Shown: positions 47,529 through 56,459 of the stretch, in pieces | Layout: each line of letters starts with the position of its first letter | How positions within the stretch are numbered: position 1 is the stretch's first letter | NCBI RefSeq assembly: GCF_003260125.1 | Contig: NZ_QHKO01000002.1 | Coordinates: 186,001 to 250,000, forward strand | Length of the DNA stretch: 64,000 nt | Source of the DNA: Lujinxingia litoralis | GTDB taxonomy: Bacteria > Myxococcota_A > Bradymonadia > Bradymonadales > Bradymonadaceae | Direction: 5' to 3' | The notes under the pieces: model-generated | Told to the model about the DNA's origin: nothing | Database searches by the model: none | The model's input: the letters and a program-made list of their open reading frames with translations, nothing else | Program-made: the position numbers and the translations under genes

Positions 47529-47793
47529 GTGTGCAGCCGATGCGAACGCTTTTCCCCGGCCAAAAACATGTTCGCAGCCGATGCGAACGCTTTTCCCCGG
47601 CCAAAAACACGTTCGCAGCCGATGTGAACGCTTTTCCCCGGCCAAAAACACGTTCGCAGCCGATGCGAACGCTTTTCCCCGGCCAAAAACATGTTCGCAG
47701 CCGATGCGGACGCTTTTCCCCGGCCAAAAACATGTTCGCAGCCGATGCGAACGCTTTTCCCCGGCAAAAAACCCGTTCGCAGCCGATGCGAAC
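47529..47793 (+). repeat. Tandem array of seven 41-bp hairpin units
   Basis: Seven units start at 47529, 47570, 47611, 47652, 47693, 47734 and 47775, an exact 41-base period. Each has the core GTTCGCAGCCGATGCGAAC, a 7-base stem with loop GCCGA, followed by a conserved 22-base linker rich in C/G and A that includes CTTTTCCCCGGCCAAAAAC. The first unit has a degenerate left arm (GTGTGCA). Degenerate copies follow at about 47817 and 47859 with 42-base spacing. Linkers are as conserved as the cores, so this is not a CRISPR array. It could be a tandem REP-type element, a set of weak terminators or a structured RNA. Confidence 0.93.
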
Positions 47794-48228
47794 GCGACTT
47801 TCTGCATGAAGATCGCGTTCGCGCCCCCTGCAAACACGTTCTCCGAAACTAAAACATGGTTACGGCAGACGTTAGCGAGTTCCCCGTCTGCGAAATCACA
47901 ATCGGGTCACCTGCAAACGCGTTATAGACCGGCAGGTCGCGCTCACATCGCCTGCAAGGCTCCTTTCCATCTAAAATCAACCTCACTCGCCGCCGGCCAA
48001 GCCCTTTGGGGGCGAATACGCCCACCGTCCCGGCCATCTGGACTACGTCCTCATCGTCTCTACCGCTTTTGGGTGGGCTGATCCTCATCTCTTTTATGTA
48101 ATGCCATCGCCTCCCGCCACCATCCCCTCCTTGACCCTCCGCCCCCTTTCGACCACGCTCTACGGACCTTCACCATATCCCGGACCGTGGGCCCCTCTTC
48201 CCGCGGCATCGCCCTCTAAGGCCATGCC

Positions 48229-51200
48229 ATGCGCATCTTCTCCATCTGCCTGTTGTTTCCCCTGTTCATGCTCGCGCTCGTCGCCTGTGGCGACGAAGAG
48301 CCACTGCGTGACTGCTCCGAGGATTCTCCCTGTGAACGCGGGATCTGCGCCGAGCCCGGGCACTGCGAAAACGCCCCGGCCTGCGAGTCCCCGCGTGATT
48401 GCCTCGACGGCTTTGCCTGCATCGCCGGCCAGTGCTCCCCGGATGAGACCGGCCTCTGCGAGGAGGTCACCTGCGCCCGGGGCATCTGCGATCCCGCCAG
48501 CGGCGAATGCGTCAACGACGTGATCTGCACCTCCCTGACCCAGGAGCGCGCCTGCCTCGACGACCACCTCTGTGACGAGGGGCGCTGCGTCAGCAATGAG
48601 CAGTTTTGTGCCGAGCTTGGGTGCGCTGCCAATCGTGGCGTCTGCTCCCTCGAAGAGCGTGCCTGCATCAACGCCGAGCACTGCTACAACAACGATGCCC
48701 GCTGCCTGGCCGGATTTTATTGCGCCGCAGACAACCGCTGCCAGCCCAATATCTGCGATGAAGACACGCAGGAGTGCCCCCGCGGGGTCTGTGACCCGGC
48801 ATCGGGAGAGTGCGTCAGCGCCGATCGCTGTGAGCACCAGGAGGAGTGCCTGGATGGCCTCTGGTGTATCGCGCGCGCCTGTGAAGTTCCGGCCGACGCC
48901 TGCGAGGTCTGCCCGGGTAATCAGAGCTGTGATGTGGCGCCAAACACCAACGAGGTGCGCTGTCTGGAGAATCCCCTCGGCTGCCAGCGCTCCACCGATT
49001 GCCTGGACACGCGACGCTGCCTCGCCGGCAAATGCACCACCGTCGAGCACTGTTACGACGATACCCTGGAGCCCAATAACACGGCAGAAAGCGCCACTGA
49101 CCTTAACGCGTGGTTCCAACACGATCCGACGCCTGTGCCGGCCACGATCTGCGCCGAAGATGTGGATCGATTCGCCTACAACCTTCAAGGCCAGGGGCTG
49201 ATCCGGGGCGTAGCCGTCTTTGAAGTGCGGCTGCACGAAGAAGACATTGGCGCCGGGGTGCTCGATGTCGCGCTCCTCGACCCCGCGGGCAACGAGGTCG
49301 CCCGCGCCCCGACCAGCCCCCACGGAGCACTACGCCTGGAGCATCTGGTACTAGCCCACCAGCTTGGCGTCTACAGCGTAGATGTACGACTGAGCGACCA
49401 GGGCGACTCGCCGGCCGCCGGGCTGCGCTACTCGGTTGCTGCGCGCTTTGTCGAAGAGACGGCTGCCACGCTCTGCACCGATGCCCCCACGCTCGAGCCC
49501 GGAACCCACCGCAGCGATACCACCAACGGTGTGCTCGGAGCACTTGCCGGCGATTGCCTCGACTCTAACGCTCCGGCCCGGGCCTTTCGCTTTGTGGTAG
49601 AAGAGACCAGCAGGGTGCGCTTGAGCCTGCGCCTGGTGGGGGGCGCGGCGCTGGGCATCGTCTTGCGGCGATCGTGTGATGCACCAGATGGCGCGCTGGC
49701 CTGCGCCTTGCCACATGAGGTTGTAGCCGGCCAGGCGCTCGAGGCCGTGCTGCGCAAGGGAGAGTATTACGCGCTCGTCCAGGGCCAGAGCGCCTCCGAG
49801 CGTGGCGCCTTCGATCTCTCCCTTTCCATCGACCCGCTTAGCTGCTCGCCGGGCCAGAGTCGCTGCCTGACCCAGGAGCAATCGGAGGTATGTCTGCCCG
49901 ACGGCAGCGGCTTTGCCCCTCAGAGCTGCGACGAGGGCTGCGCCGCCGAGACCGGCGCGTGCACACGGACGCCCGGCGACACCTGCGTCAACGCCATCGA
50001 CGCGAGCGCTGGATATCTGGGAGAAATCAGCTGGCGCGACCTGAGTGCCGACTACGACCCCGGGCCCGGCGCCTGTGTCCCGAATAACAGCCAGTCTCAG
50101 GCCACGGCCTACTCCGACGCCGTCTACAGCGTCACCCTGCAGCCGGGCCAGGCCGTCGAAGGCTGGCTCAGTAGCGACGTGGCCCAGACTTCGATCTACA
50201 TCCTGGAGAACTGCCAGCAACCACAGACCTCCTGCCTGGCCGGCGCCAACGCCCACGCGCCGGCGGATCATCAACGCTTTGAGCAGACCGCCGTCTACAT
50301 CAACACCTCCACGGCCCCGCAGACGGTGTACGTCGTCGCCGACAGCGGCGTCGCCCTGATCGCCGAGGAGCCCCGGTTGCGCATCCTTGCCGGAGACATC
50401 ATCTGCGATCCCGGCCATATCCGCTGCTCTGGCGATGGGCTGGAGGTCTGCGCACCCTCGGGGACAGGCTTTCTACCAGAGCGCTCCTGCCCCTATGGTT
50501 GCGAGACGCTCAACGAGGGCGCTAGCTGTGCTCCGGCGCAAAATCAGGAATGCAAAGGCGCCTACGACCTGCGTCAGGGCGCCTTTGAGGGACGTATCGA
50601 CGACTACGGGACGCTCTCGACAGTCGACGGGTGCTCGCCAGAGGTCTCCGGGGCCGACGCCCTCTTCTTTGTCGACCTTCAAAGCGGCGATGTACTGGAC
50701 CTAACCCTTAACGCAAACTTTGCGGCGGCGCTCGACGTCGCCACCCAATGCGATGACTTCGCCGCCAGCTGCGAAGCCACCCAGAACAATACGGCGGCCG
50801 GCGAACAAACCCTGCGTTTTGTTGCACCGGCGCCGGCGCGCTACTTCGTACGGGTCGCCGCGCTCAACGAAGCCCCGGCGCCCGAAGGCTCCTTTGTGCT
50901 GGAGGCCCGGGTGCTGGAGCCCCTCTGCGTGCCCGGCCAGGTCGCCGGCTGCGCAAGCGCCGGGGAGCTGGCCTATTGCGATCGCTACGGCCAGCCTCAG
51001 ACCGCCACCTGTGCCGGCGGCTGCGTGGCAGGCGCCTGCGCCGAACCCGCCGGAGATATCTGCGCGGATGCGCGCCAGATCGCCGCCGGAGAGCCCGTGC
51101 GGGGCGACTTCCGTGGCACCAACACCATCGCCCCCGGAGAAGGCCTGGCGGGCGGCTGCGATTTCAACGCTGCCGGCGCTGGCCCCGAGACGATCTTTGC

Positions 51201-54200
51201 CATCGACGTCCCCGCCGGCCAGCGCCTGGACGTCGAGGTAAGCGCGGAAAACTCCTTCGCAATCGCCTACATCCTTGGTGAATGCGGAGACGCCGACAGC
51301 TGCCTCAATGCATCGCGGCAAGGACGAGAACATCGCCTCTGGCACGTCGCCGGCCAACAAGACGAGCGCGTGTACATCGTCGTCGACCGTGTCGTCGGAG
51401 CTCCGAGTTCCTCAGAGTTTGAGCTGGTCACCTCGCTTCAGAGCCCCGGCTGCGCCACCGGCACGCTGACCTGCCTGGACGCCTCGAACCTGGGCGTCTG
51501 CAATCAGGAGGGCTTCTATGAGCCCTACCTCTGCGACGGGGGGTGTCATGATGCGCGTTGCAGCACTCCCCGGGGCGATATCTGTGAAGACGCCCCCCTC
51601 TTGCAGAGTGGTGAGCGGGTCAGCGGCTCCTGGAGCGGCAGCGAGAGTCTCAACCCGGACACCGGCTGTGCTCTCACCGCCGCCGAGGCCCCCGGGGTAG
51701 ACACCGTGTACGCCGTGGACTTGCAGGCCGGAGACGTACTGCACGCTACACTGGACACCACCGCCTCCACCGCCCTGCTCTATGTCATCGGCGGCTGCGA
51801 TGCCCGGAACAACTGCCTGGCCCAGGCGGCATCGGGAGCCTCCGAACTCTACTACGTCGCCCAGGCCGCCGAACGCGTGCACGTCGTCGTCGATCGCAGC
51901 GTAGCCGGCCCCCTGACCCAGACCTTTGAACTCCAAGTACGGGTCGCCCCCCAGAGCTGTTCGCCGGGGGAGCGCACCTGCATGCCGGACCAGGTGAGCC
52001 TGGGCTACTGCAACGACTACGGCCTCTTTGAGGAGTATCGCTGTAGCGTGGGCTGCAACCAGGACCGCTGTCAGCTGCCCTCCGGCACCTCATGCTTCGA
52101 GCCAGCAACGCTAAACGCCGGAGAGCTTGCCAGCGGCAATCTCGTCGGCACGAGCAGCTTCGATCTAAGCAGCACTCCCTCGGCGGCCTGCGCCGCCAAC
52201 GGCCTCTCCCAGACCTCCCCCGGGCCGGATCGCTTCTGGGAAGTGTCGCTTCGTCAGGGCGATGCGCTCACGGCCTACTTTAAGAGCCCCGAAGCCGACG
52301 CCACGCTCTACTTTCTGGAGGACTGCCGCAGCCCACAGGATTGCGTGGCGGCCAGCCAGACCCGGGGGCGCAGTGGAGAGCTGCGATTTGTGGCCGAAGA
52401 GGACCGCACGCTGATCATGGCCCTTGATCGCACGTCAAACTACTCCCTGAGTCAGGTGCCCTATGAGTTTTTCTACACCGTGGAGCACGAACCCTGCTCT
52501 CCGGGAGAGCTCCGCTGCACCGGCGACGATGTCCTCAGCTACTGCGACGCCGATACCCTTCAGCTGCGCTCCATCGGCTGCCCGGGCGGCTGCCTCAATG
52601 GCGCCTGCACCACCCCGAGAGGCGATGTCTGCCACGATCCCATCGTCATCAGCGCCAACACCACCCTCAACGGCGACTTCACCGGAAGCAACCACCTGGA
52701 GGCCGCCCCCCAGGCTCAGGAAGAGTGCGCCGTTCGGACTGCAACCTCGGGACGAGACACGATCTTCGCCATCGACCTGCAGGCCGAACAGGTACTCCAG
52801 GCGCGCCTGACAACATCGGCCTACGCCCCGACCCTGATGCTCTTGGAAAGCTGTGACGCACACGCCGCAGGCTGCCTGGCCTTTGAGTCAGGAGCCGACG
52901 TCCGGGTCGACTTCGTGGCGCCGCAGGCCGGGCGCTACTTCCTGGCGGTCGACCGCACCACCTCCTCCACATCATCCGCGCCTTTCGGCCTGGAGGTCGC
53001 CGTCCATGAGCAGGAGTGCACCCCCGGGGAACAAACCTGCTCCGATGACGCGACCGAACTCCGCCGCTGCACGCCCTACGGACGCTGGGAGAGCCTCCCC
53101 TGCTCCGGCGGCTGCGCACAAAACGCCTGCCAGAACCCCGACGGCCTGAGCTGCGCCGAAGCCATAGCGCTGAACCACGGCGACCAGGTCAGCGCCACCT
53201 TCCAGGGAAACTCGTCGCTCAGTCCGACCGCCAACAGCGCCTGCGACTTTAGCTCCTTCAACTCCCCGCTCGGCCCGGAGGCGATCTACGCCGTGGACCT
53301 CAACGCCGACCAGTGGCTGCGCGCCACGCTGGACACCCCCTACGCTCAGGCCTGGCTCTATGTGCTCGGCGACTGCTTTGATGCTCAGAGTTGCCTGGCC
53401 AGCCGCGCCACCACCACGACCAACACACTGGACTTCCAGGCGCCGACCACCGGCACCTACTTTGTGGTCGTAGACAGCCGCTACGCCTCCGCTCAGGGGG
53501 AACCCTTCACCCTGGGCGTTGAGATCCAGTCTCCAGGGAGCTGCGTGCCAGGAACCACGTCCTGCTCGGCCGACGCTCAGGACCTGGCCATCTGCGTGGA
53601 GCCGGGAGTCTACGACTACCGCCCCTGTGAGGGGGGCTGCCAGGATGGGGCCTGCGTCATCCCCGGAGGAAGTCACTGTGGAGACCTCATCGACGCCTCC
53701 GCCGGCGGCACCTTCCAGGGCGGCTGGTCCGGAACCCTGGGCTTGAACGTCGATCCCGAGCAGCTCGGCGACTGCGACTTTAACGGGCACCTGCCCCGCG
53801 GGCATCACACCCTCTACCACGTCTCGTTGCAGGCCGGGCAGGTGCTGCGCGCTCGTCTCAACAGCTCCTCGACCTACTACTCAGGCCTGATGTACCTCCT
53901 CGCTAGCTGCGGCCAGATGGACAGCTGCCTGCAAGCGCAACCGACTCGCTACGAGGACGAACTCTTCTATGTCGCCCCCCAGGCGATGGACGCCGTGCTG
54001 GTCGTCGACTCCACCAGCACCTTCCCCACATCGACAACCTACCAGCTCAACGTAGCGATGGAGTTCCCCGAATGCGCCTACGGCGCTCGTCGCTGCGACG
54101 GCGCCCGCCAGCGCGTGGAGTACTGCAACGCATTCGGCGTCTGGGAGTCCTTTGCCTGCCAGAGCGACTGCGAGGCCGGCTTCTGCACCGAGCCCACCGC

Positions 54201-56163
54201 CAACACCTGCCTGGACGCCTACCGACTGAGCCCCGGCGACGAGTTCTCCGGCGAATTTGCGTCGTTCAGCAAGGAACTCTCGCTACGGGATGCAGCCTGC
54301 ACCTACGGTCAACGATTGGGATCGCCGGGCAAAGACACCGTCTTCGCCCTCGATCTCCACGCCGGTGACATTCTGGAGGCCCGGGTGAGCACCTCGGCCA
54401 ACGATATCAGCCTTTTCCTGCTTTCCGACTGCCAGGCTTCCGTCGATGAGTCCTGTGTCGCCGGCTACCTCGACACCACCGCCGAGGAGTTCTTCATCCC
54501 GGCCACCGGCACCTACTACTTGGTCATTGTCAGCCCCTTGGGATGGAACCCCTACAGCTTCACCTTGAGCACTCGCCTGCTACGCGGCGGGGGCATCTGC
54601 CAGCCCGGCCAGCCTTACTGTCAGGGCGACGAACAAACCCTGGCCTGGTGCAACGCCTCCGGCACCCAGGTCGATACCCTGATGAGCTGCGAGTACGGCT
54701 GCCAGCGCGATCGCTGCGCGGCGCCTCCGGAGAGTGAGCTCAACGACACCTGCCCGCAGGCCATGCTCATCGAACAGTCCCAGCGCGTAAGCGACACCCT
54801 GGGGCGCTTCTCCAACACGATCACCCTCCCCTCCACCGCGTGCACCGGGCGCAGCACCTCCGGGGCCGACGCGATCTACGCTGTCCCCCTGGAGGCCGGC
54901 CAGGTGCTGCGCGTCTCCAGCGTCACCTCCTCCTCCGGAGTTCTGCTCTACCTCCTGGAAGACTGCGCAGACGCCGAGGCCAGCTGCCTGGCTGCCAGCA
55001 CTTACGGCGCCTACGGCACCCTGGAGTACGCCGCCGACACCGATAAAACCCTCTACCTGGTGGTGGACTCCCCCTACACACACAACACACTCTACACCCT
55101 GGACTTTGAACTGGGCCCGACCGAATGCGTCCCCGGCCAAAACCTCTGCCAGGACGACTTCACCCTCCTGGAATGCGATAATCTCGGGCGCATCGTGCCC
55201 CGACAGTGTTACTTCGGTTGCGAAGAGGAGGGCTGCATTCCGCCCCCCAACAACACGTGTGAGGACGCCATCGATGCCAGCCTGGGCCTCGCCTTCCAGG
55301 CAGATCTCGGCGCCTACACTCCCCTCTACGCCCCGGACACCCTGAGCTGCACCGGCAACGCCGAACTCGGGCCGGAGGCCCTCTTCTTTGTCGACGTCGA
55401 GGCCTACGAACGCATCACCTTCACCCTGACCTCCGAGGCTACCGGCGCCTCACTCTGGATCGGCCAGGGCTGCGGCGACGCCGGCTCCTGTGTGGCCGGC
55501 CAGCGGGGAGCGCTCCCCGGCGAACTCCAGGAGCTGGTGTTTGTGCCCGAACAAGCCGGGCGATACTACCTCTTTGCCGACGCTGGAGATGAAGGGGCCA
55601 CCGGAGCATTCCAGGTCGACGTCTGGGTCGACGCCCCTCTCTGCGAGCACGGCCAGACCTCCTGCATGGACGCGCAGACCCTGGGCGTATGCGCCGCCGA
55701 CCGCGCCAGCTACGAGCCCTACCCCTGCCATGGCTCGTGCGTGGTCGGAGCCTGCACAGAGCCTCGTGGCGATCGCTGCGAAGACCTCATCGCGGTCGAT
55801 GCCAGCGGCACCTTCCAGGGGGATCTGAGCGCGCTAACCCCGCGCATCGATCTGGGCTACCCCAGCTGCACCGGCTTTGATACCCCCGGCCCCGATGCGC
55901 TCTACGAGGTCAGCCTGGAGGCCGGTCAACGCCTCGACGCGACTGTGCGAAACATCGACGGCGGACAAAACGACCTCTCGCTCTACGTGCTCCAAACCTG
56001 TGCCCTGGTTTCGAGCTGTCTGGCCGGTACCGACACCTTTGGAACAGTCAGCGAGTCGATCGGCTTTGTGGCGCCCGACGCCGGATCCTATGTGATCGTG
56101 GTCGACAGCTACACCACCGAAGACGCAGGCCCCTATGAACTCTCCCTGAACATCACCGACTGA
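48229..56163 (+). CDS. Giant cysteine-rich modular lipoprotein (2644 residues)
   Basis: A very large predicted surface lipoprotein. The signal peptide ends in a lipobox (LVAC, cysteine near residue 20, followed by GDEEP). Residues about 25-280 carry short disulfide-rich repeats (EEVTCARGICDPASGECVN and similar). A PPC-like beta domain follows (LEPNNTAESATDL). From about residue 538 there are 12 modules, each beginning with a C-x-PG-type pair such as CSPGQSRC or CTPGEQTC. Each module has a cysteine-rich knot with GC..G.C and a beta-sandwich containing ALYEV/IYAVDL and YFVVVDS strands. Pitch is about 525 bases (about 175 residues). No enzyme motif was found, so adhesion or shell formation are candidates. 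Ends before a strong terminator; a paralogue follows. Confidence 0.85.
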   Translation: MRIFSICLLFPLFMLALVACGDEEPLRDCSEDSPCERGICAEPGHCENAPACESPRDCLDGFACIAGQCSPDETGLCEEVTCARGICDPASGECVNDVICTSLTQERACLDDHLCDEGRCVSNEQFCAELGCAANRGVCSLEERACINAEHCYNNDARCLAGFYCAADNRCQPNICDEDTQECPRGVCDPASGECVSADRCEHQEECLDGLWCIARACEVPADACEVCPGNQSCDVAPNTNEVRCLENPLGCQRSTDCLDTRRCLAGKCTTVEHCYDDTLEPNNTAESATDLNAWFQHDPTPVPATICAEDVDRFAYNLQGQGLIRGVAVFEVRLHEEDIGAGVLDVALLDPAGNEVARAPTSPHGALRLEHLVLAHQLGVYSVDVRLSDQGDSPAAGLRYSVAARFVEETAATLCTDAPTLEPGTHRSDTTNGVLGALAGDCLDSNAPARAFRFVVEETSRVRLSLRLVGGAALGIVLRRSCDAPDGALACALPHEVVAGQALEAVLRKGEYYALVQGQSASERGAFDLSLSIDPLSCSPGQSRCLTQEQSEVCLPDGSGFAPQSCDEGCAAETGACTRTPGDTCVNAIDASAGYLGEISWRDLSADYDPGPGACVPNNSQSQATAYSDAVYSVTLQPGQAVEGWLSSDVAQTSIYILENCQQPQTSCLAGANAHAPADHQRFEQTAVYINTSTAPQTVYVVADSGVALIAEEPRLRILAGDIICDPGHIRCSGDGLEVCAPSGTGFLPERSCPYGCETLNEGASCAPAQNQECKGAYDLRQGAFEGRIDDYGTLSTVDGCSPEVSGADALFFVDLQSGDVLDLTLNANFAAALDVATQCDDFAASCEATQNNTAAGEQTLRFVAPAPARYFVRVAALNEAPAPEGSFVLEARVLEPLCVPGQVAGCASAGELAYCDRYGQPQTATCAGGCVAGACAEPAGDICADARQIAAGEPVRGDFRGTNTIAPGEGLAGGCDFNAAGAGPETIFAIDVPAGQRLDVEVSAENSFAIAYILGECGDADSCLNASRQGREHRLWHVAGQQDERVYIVVDRVVGAPSSSEFELVTSLQSPGCATGTLTCLDASNLGVCNQEGFYEPYLCDGGCHDARCSTPRGDICEDAPLLQSGERVSGSWSGSESLNPDTGCALTAAEAPGVDTVYAVDLQAGDVLHATLDTTASTALLYVIGGCDARNNCLAQAASGASELYYVAQAAERVHVVVDRSVAGPLTQTFELQVRVAPQSCSPGERTCMPDQVSLGYCNDYGLFEEYRCSVGCNQDRCQLPSGTSCFEPATLNAGELASGNLVGTSSFDLSSTPSAACAANGLSQTSPGPDRFWEVSLRQGDALTAYFKSPEADATLYFLEDCRSPQDCVAASQTRGRSGELRFVAEEDRTLIMALDRTSNYSLSQVPYEFFYTVEHEPCSPGELRCTGDDVLSYCDADTLQLRSIGCPGGCLNGACTTPRGDVCHDPIVISANTTLNGDFTGSNHLEAAPQAQEECAVRTATSGRDTIFAIDLQAEQVLQARLTTSAYAPTLMLLESCDAHAAGCLAFESGADVRVDFVAPQAGRYFLAVDRTTSSTSSAPFGLEVAVHEQECTPGEQTCSDDATELRRCTPYGRWESLPCSGGCAQNACQNPDGLSCAEAIALNHGDQVSATFQGNSSLSPTANSACDFSSFNSPLGPEAIYAVDLNADQWLRATLDTPYAQAWLYVLGDCFDAQSCLASRATTTTNTLDFQAPTTGTYFVVVDSRYASAQGEPFTLGVEIQSPGSCVPGTTSCSADAQDLAICVEPGVYDYRPCEGGCQDGACVIPGGSHCGDLIDASAGGTFQGGWSGTLGLNVDPEQLGDCDFNGHLPRGHHTLYHVSLQAGQVLRARLNSSSTYYSGLMYLLASCGQMDSCLQAQPTRYEDELFYVAPQAMDAVLVVDSTSTFPTSTTYQLNVAMEFPECAYGARRCDGARQRVEYCNAFGVWESFACQSDCEAGFCTEPTANTCLDAYRLSPGDEFSGEFASFSKELSLRDAACTYGQRLGSPGKDTVFALDLHAGDILEARVSTSANDISLFLLSDCQASVDESCVAGYLDTTAEEFFIPATGTYYLVIVSPLGWNPYSFTLSTRLLRGGGICQPGQPYCQGDEQTLAWCNASGTQVDTLMSCEYGCQRDRCAAPPESELNDTCPQAMLIEQSQRVSDTLGRFSNTITLPSTACTGRSTSGADAIYAVPLEAGQVLRVSSVTSSSGVLLYLLEDCADAEASCLAASTYGAYGTLEYAADTDKTLYLVVDSPYTHNTLYTLDFELGPTECVPGQNLCQDDFTLLECDNLGRIVPRQCYFGCEEEGCIPPPNNTCEDAIDASLGLAFQADLGAYTPLYAPDTLSCTGNAELGPEALFFVDVEAYERITFTLTSEATGASLWIGQGCGDAGSCVAGQRGALPGELQELVFVPEQAGRYYLFADAGDEGATGAFQVDVWVDAPLCEHGQTSCMDAQTLGVCAADRASYEPYPCHGSCVVGACTEPRGDRCEDLIAVDASGTFQGDLSALTPRIDLGYPSCTGFDTPGPDALYEVSLEAGQRLDATVRNIDGGQNDLSLYVLQTCALVSSCLAGTDTFGTVSESIGFVAPDAGSYVIVVDSYTTEDAGPYELSLNITD
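49843..56163 (+). repeat. Twelve-module internal repeat of giant lipoprotein 1
   Basis: Module starts are near 49843, 50404, 50926, 51451, 51958, 52495, 53020, 53542, 54073, 54598, 55126 and 55645. Each module has about seven to nine cysteines: a knot of about 50 residues, and then a CLA-type pair in the beta domain. Modules are diverged at nucleotide level, so they are not recent tandem duplications. Confidence 0.8.
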
Positions 56164-56194
56164 CGCCTTCTCAAACAACGACGTGCTTTTCCTC

Positions 56195-56226
56195 GCCGAC
56201 GGCCACCCTGGACCGTCGGCTTTTTT
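56195..56226 (+). terminator. Intrinsic terminator after giant lipoprotein 1
   Basis: GCCGACGG (56195-56202) pairs with CCGTCGGC (56213-56220), followed by six T (56221-56226). Confidence 0.85.
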
Positions 56227-56230
56227 CTTG

Positions 56231-56256
56231 CGTTCCAGAAAACGGAATCTGGAACG
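56231..56256. repeat. Nine-base inverted repeat, operator-like
   Basis: CGTTCCAGA (56231-56239) and its exact complement TCTGGAACG (56248-56256) surround 8 bases. It lies directly after the terminator and about 50 bases before the TTGACA of the next gene. It may be a regulator site or a second RNA hairpin. Confidence 0.5.
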
Positions 56257-56303
56257 TCAAAATTACAGAATTCATGTAAAAATACGCTATTCCTGCAATC
56301 TCC

Positions 56304-56332
56304 TTGACATTAAATTTGCGCTTCATCATCGT
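56304..56332 (+). promoter_or_regulatory. Possible promoter of giant lipoprotein 2
   Basis: TTGACA (56304-56309), a 17-base spacer and CATCGT (56327-56332), the last overlapping a small palindrome CATCATCGTGATG (56324-56336). The surroundings are clearly AT-richer than the rest of the window. Confidence 0.4.
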
Positions 56333-56459
56333 GATGGATGCGCAGCTCTCCAGCTAACATAGCGAAACTACAGTGTTTCAGCGAAAGCTGCGGCGATCGC
56401 AGGCCTCGGTCGCGGCTTTGATGTGGCCAGGAAGACATTTTTTTACGTGAGGACTCACC

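Larger units (their letters stand above)
47450..48228. other. Gene-free region with hairpin array
   Basis: A 779-base stretch between the small membrane protein and the first giant lipoprotein. It holds an intrinsic terminator (47483-47515), the seven-unit 41-bp array, degenerate repeat-like sequence to about 47960, and about 250 bases without a recognised signal except a weak TTGACC near 48131. Several open frames cross it but change frame at every repeat. Confidence 0.75.

Noticed and set aside
47529..47793. CRISPR array
   Set aside because: The segments between the palindromic cores are nearly identical rather than unique, and no cas gene is in the window.
47446..48081. A 211-codon open frame across the hairpin array, and similar frames on the other strand
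   Set aside because: The 41-base period shifts frame at each unit, all frames are open, there is no family likeness, and the frame crosses a terminator.
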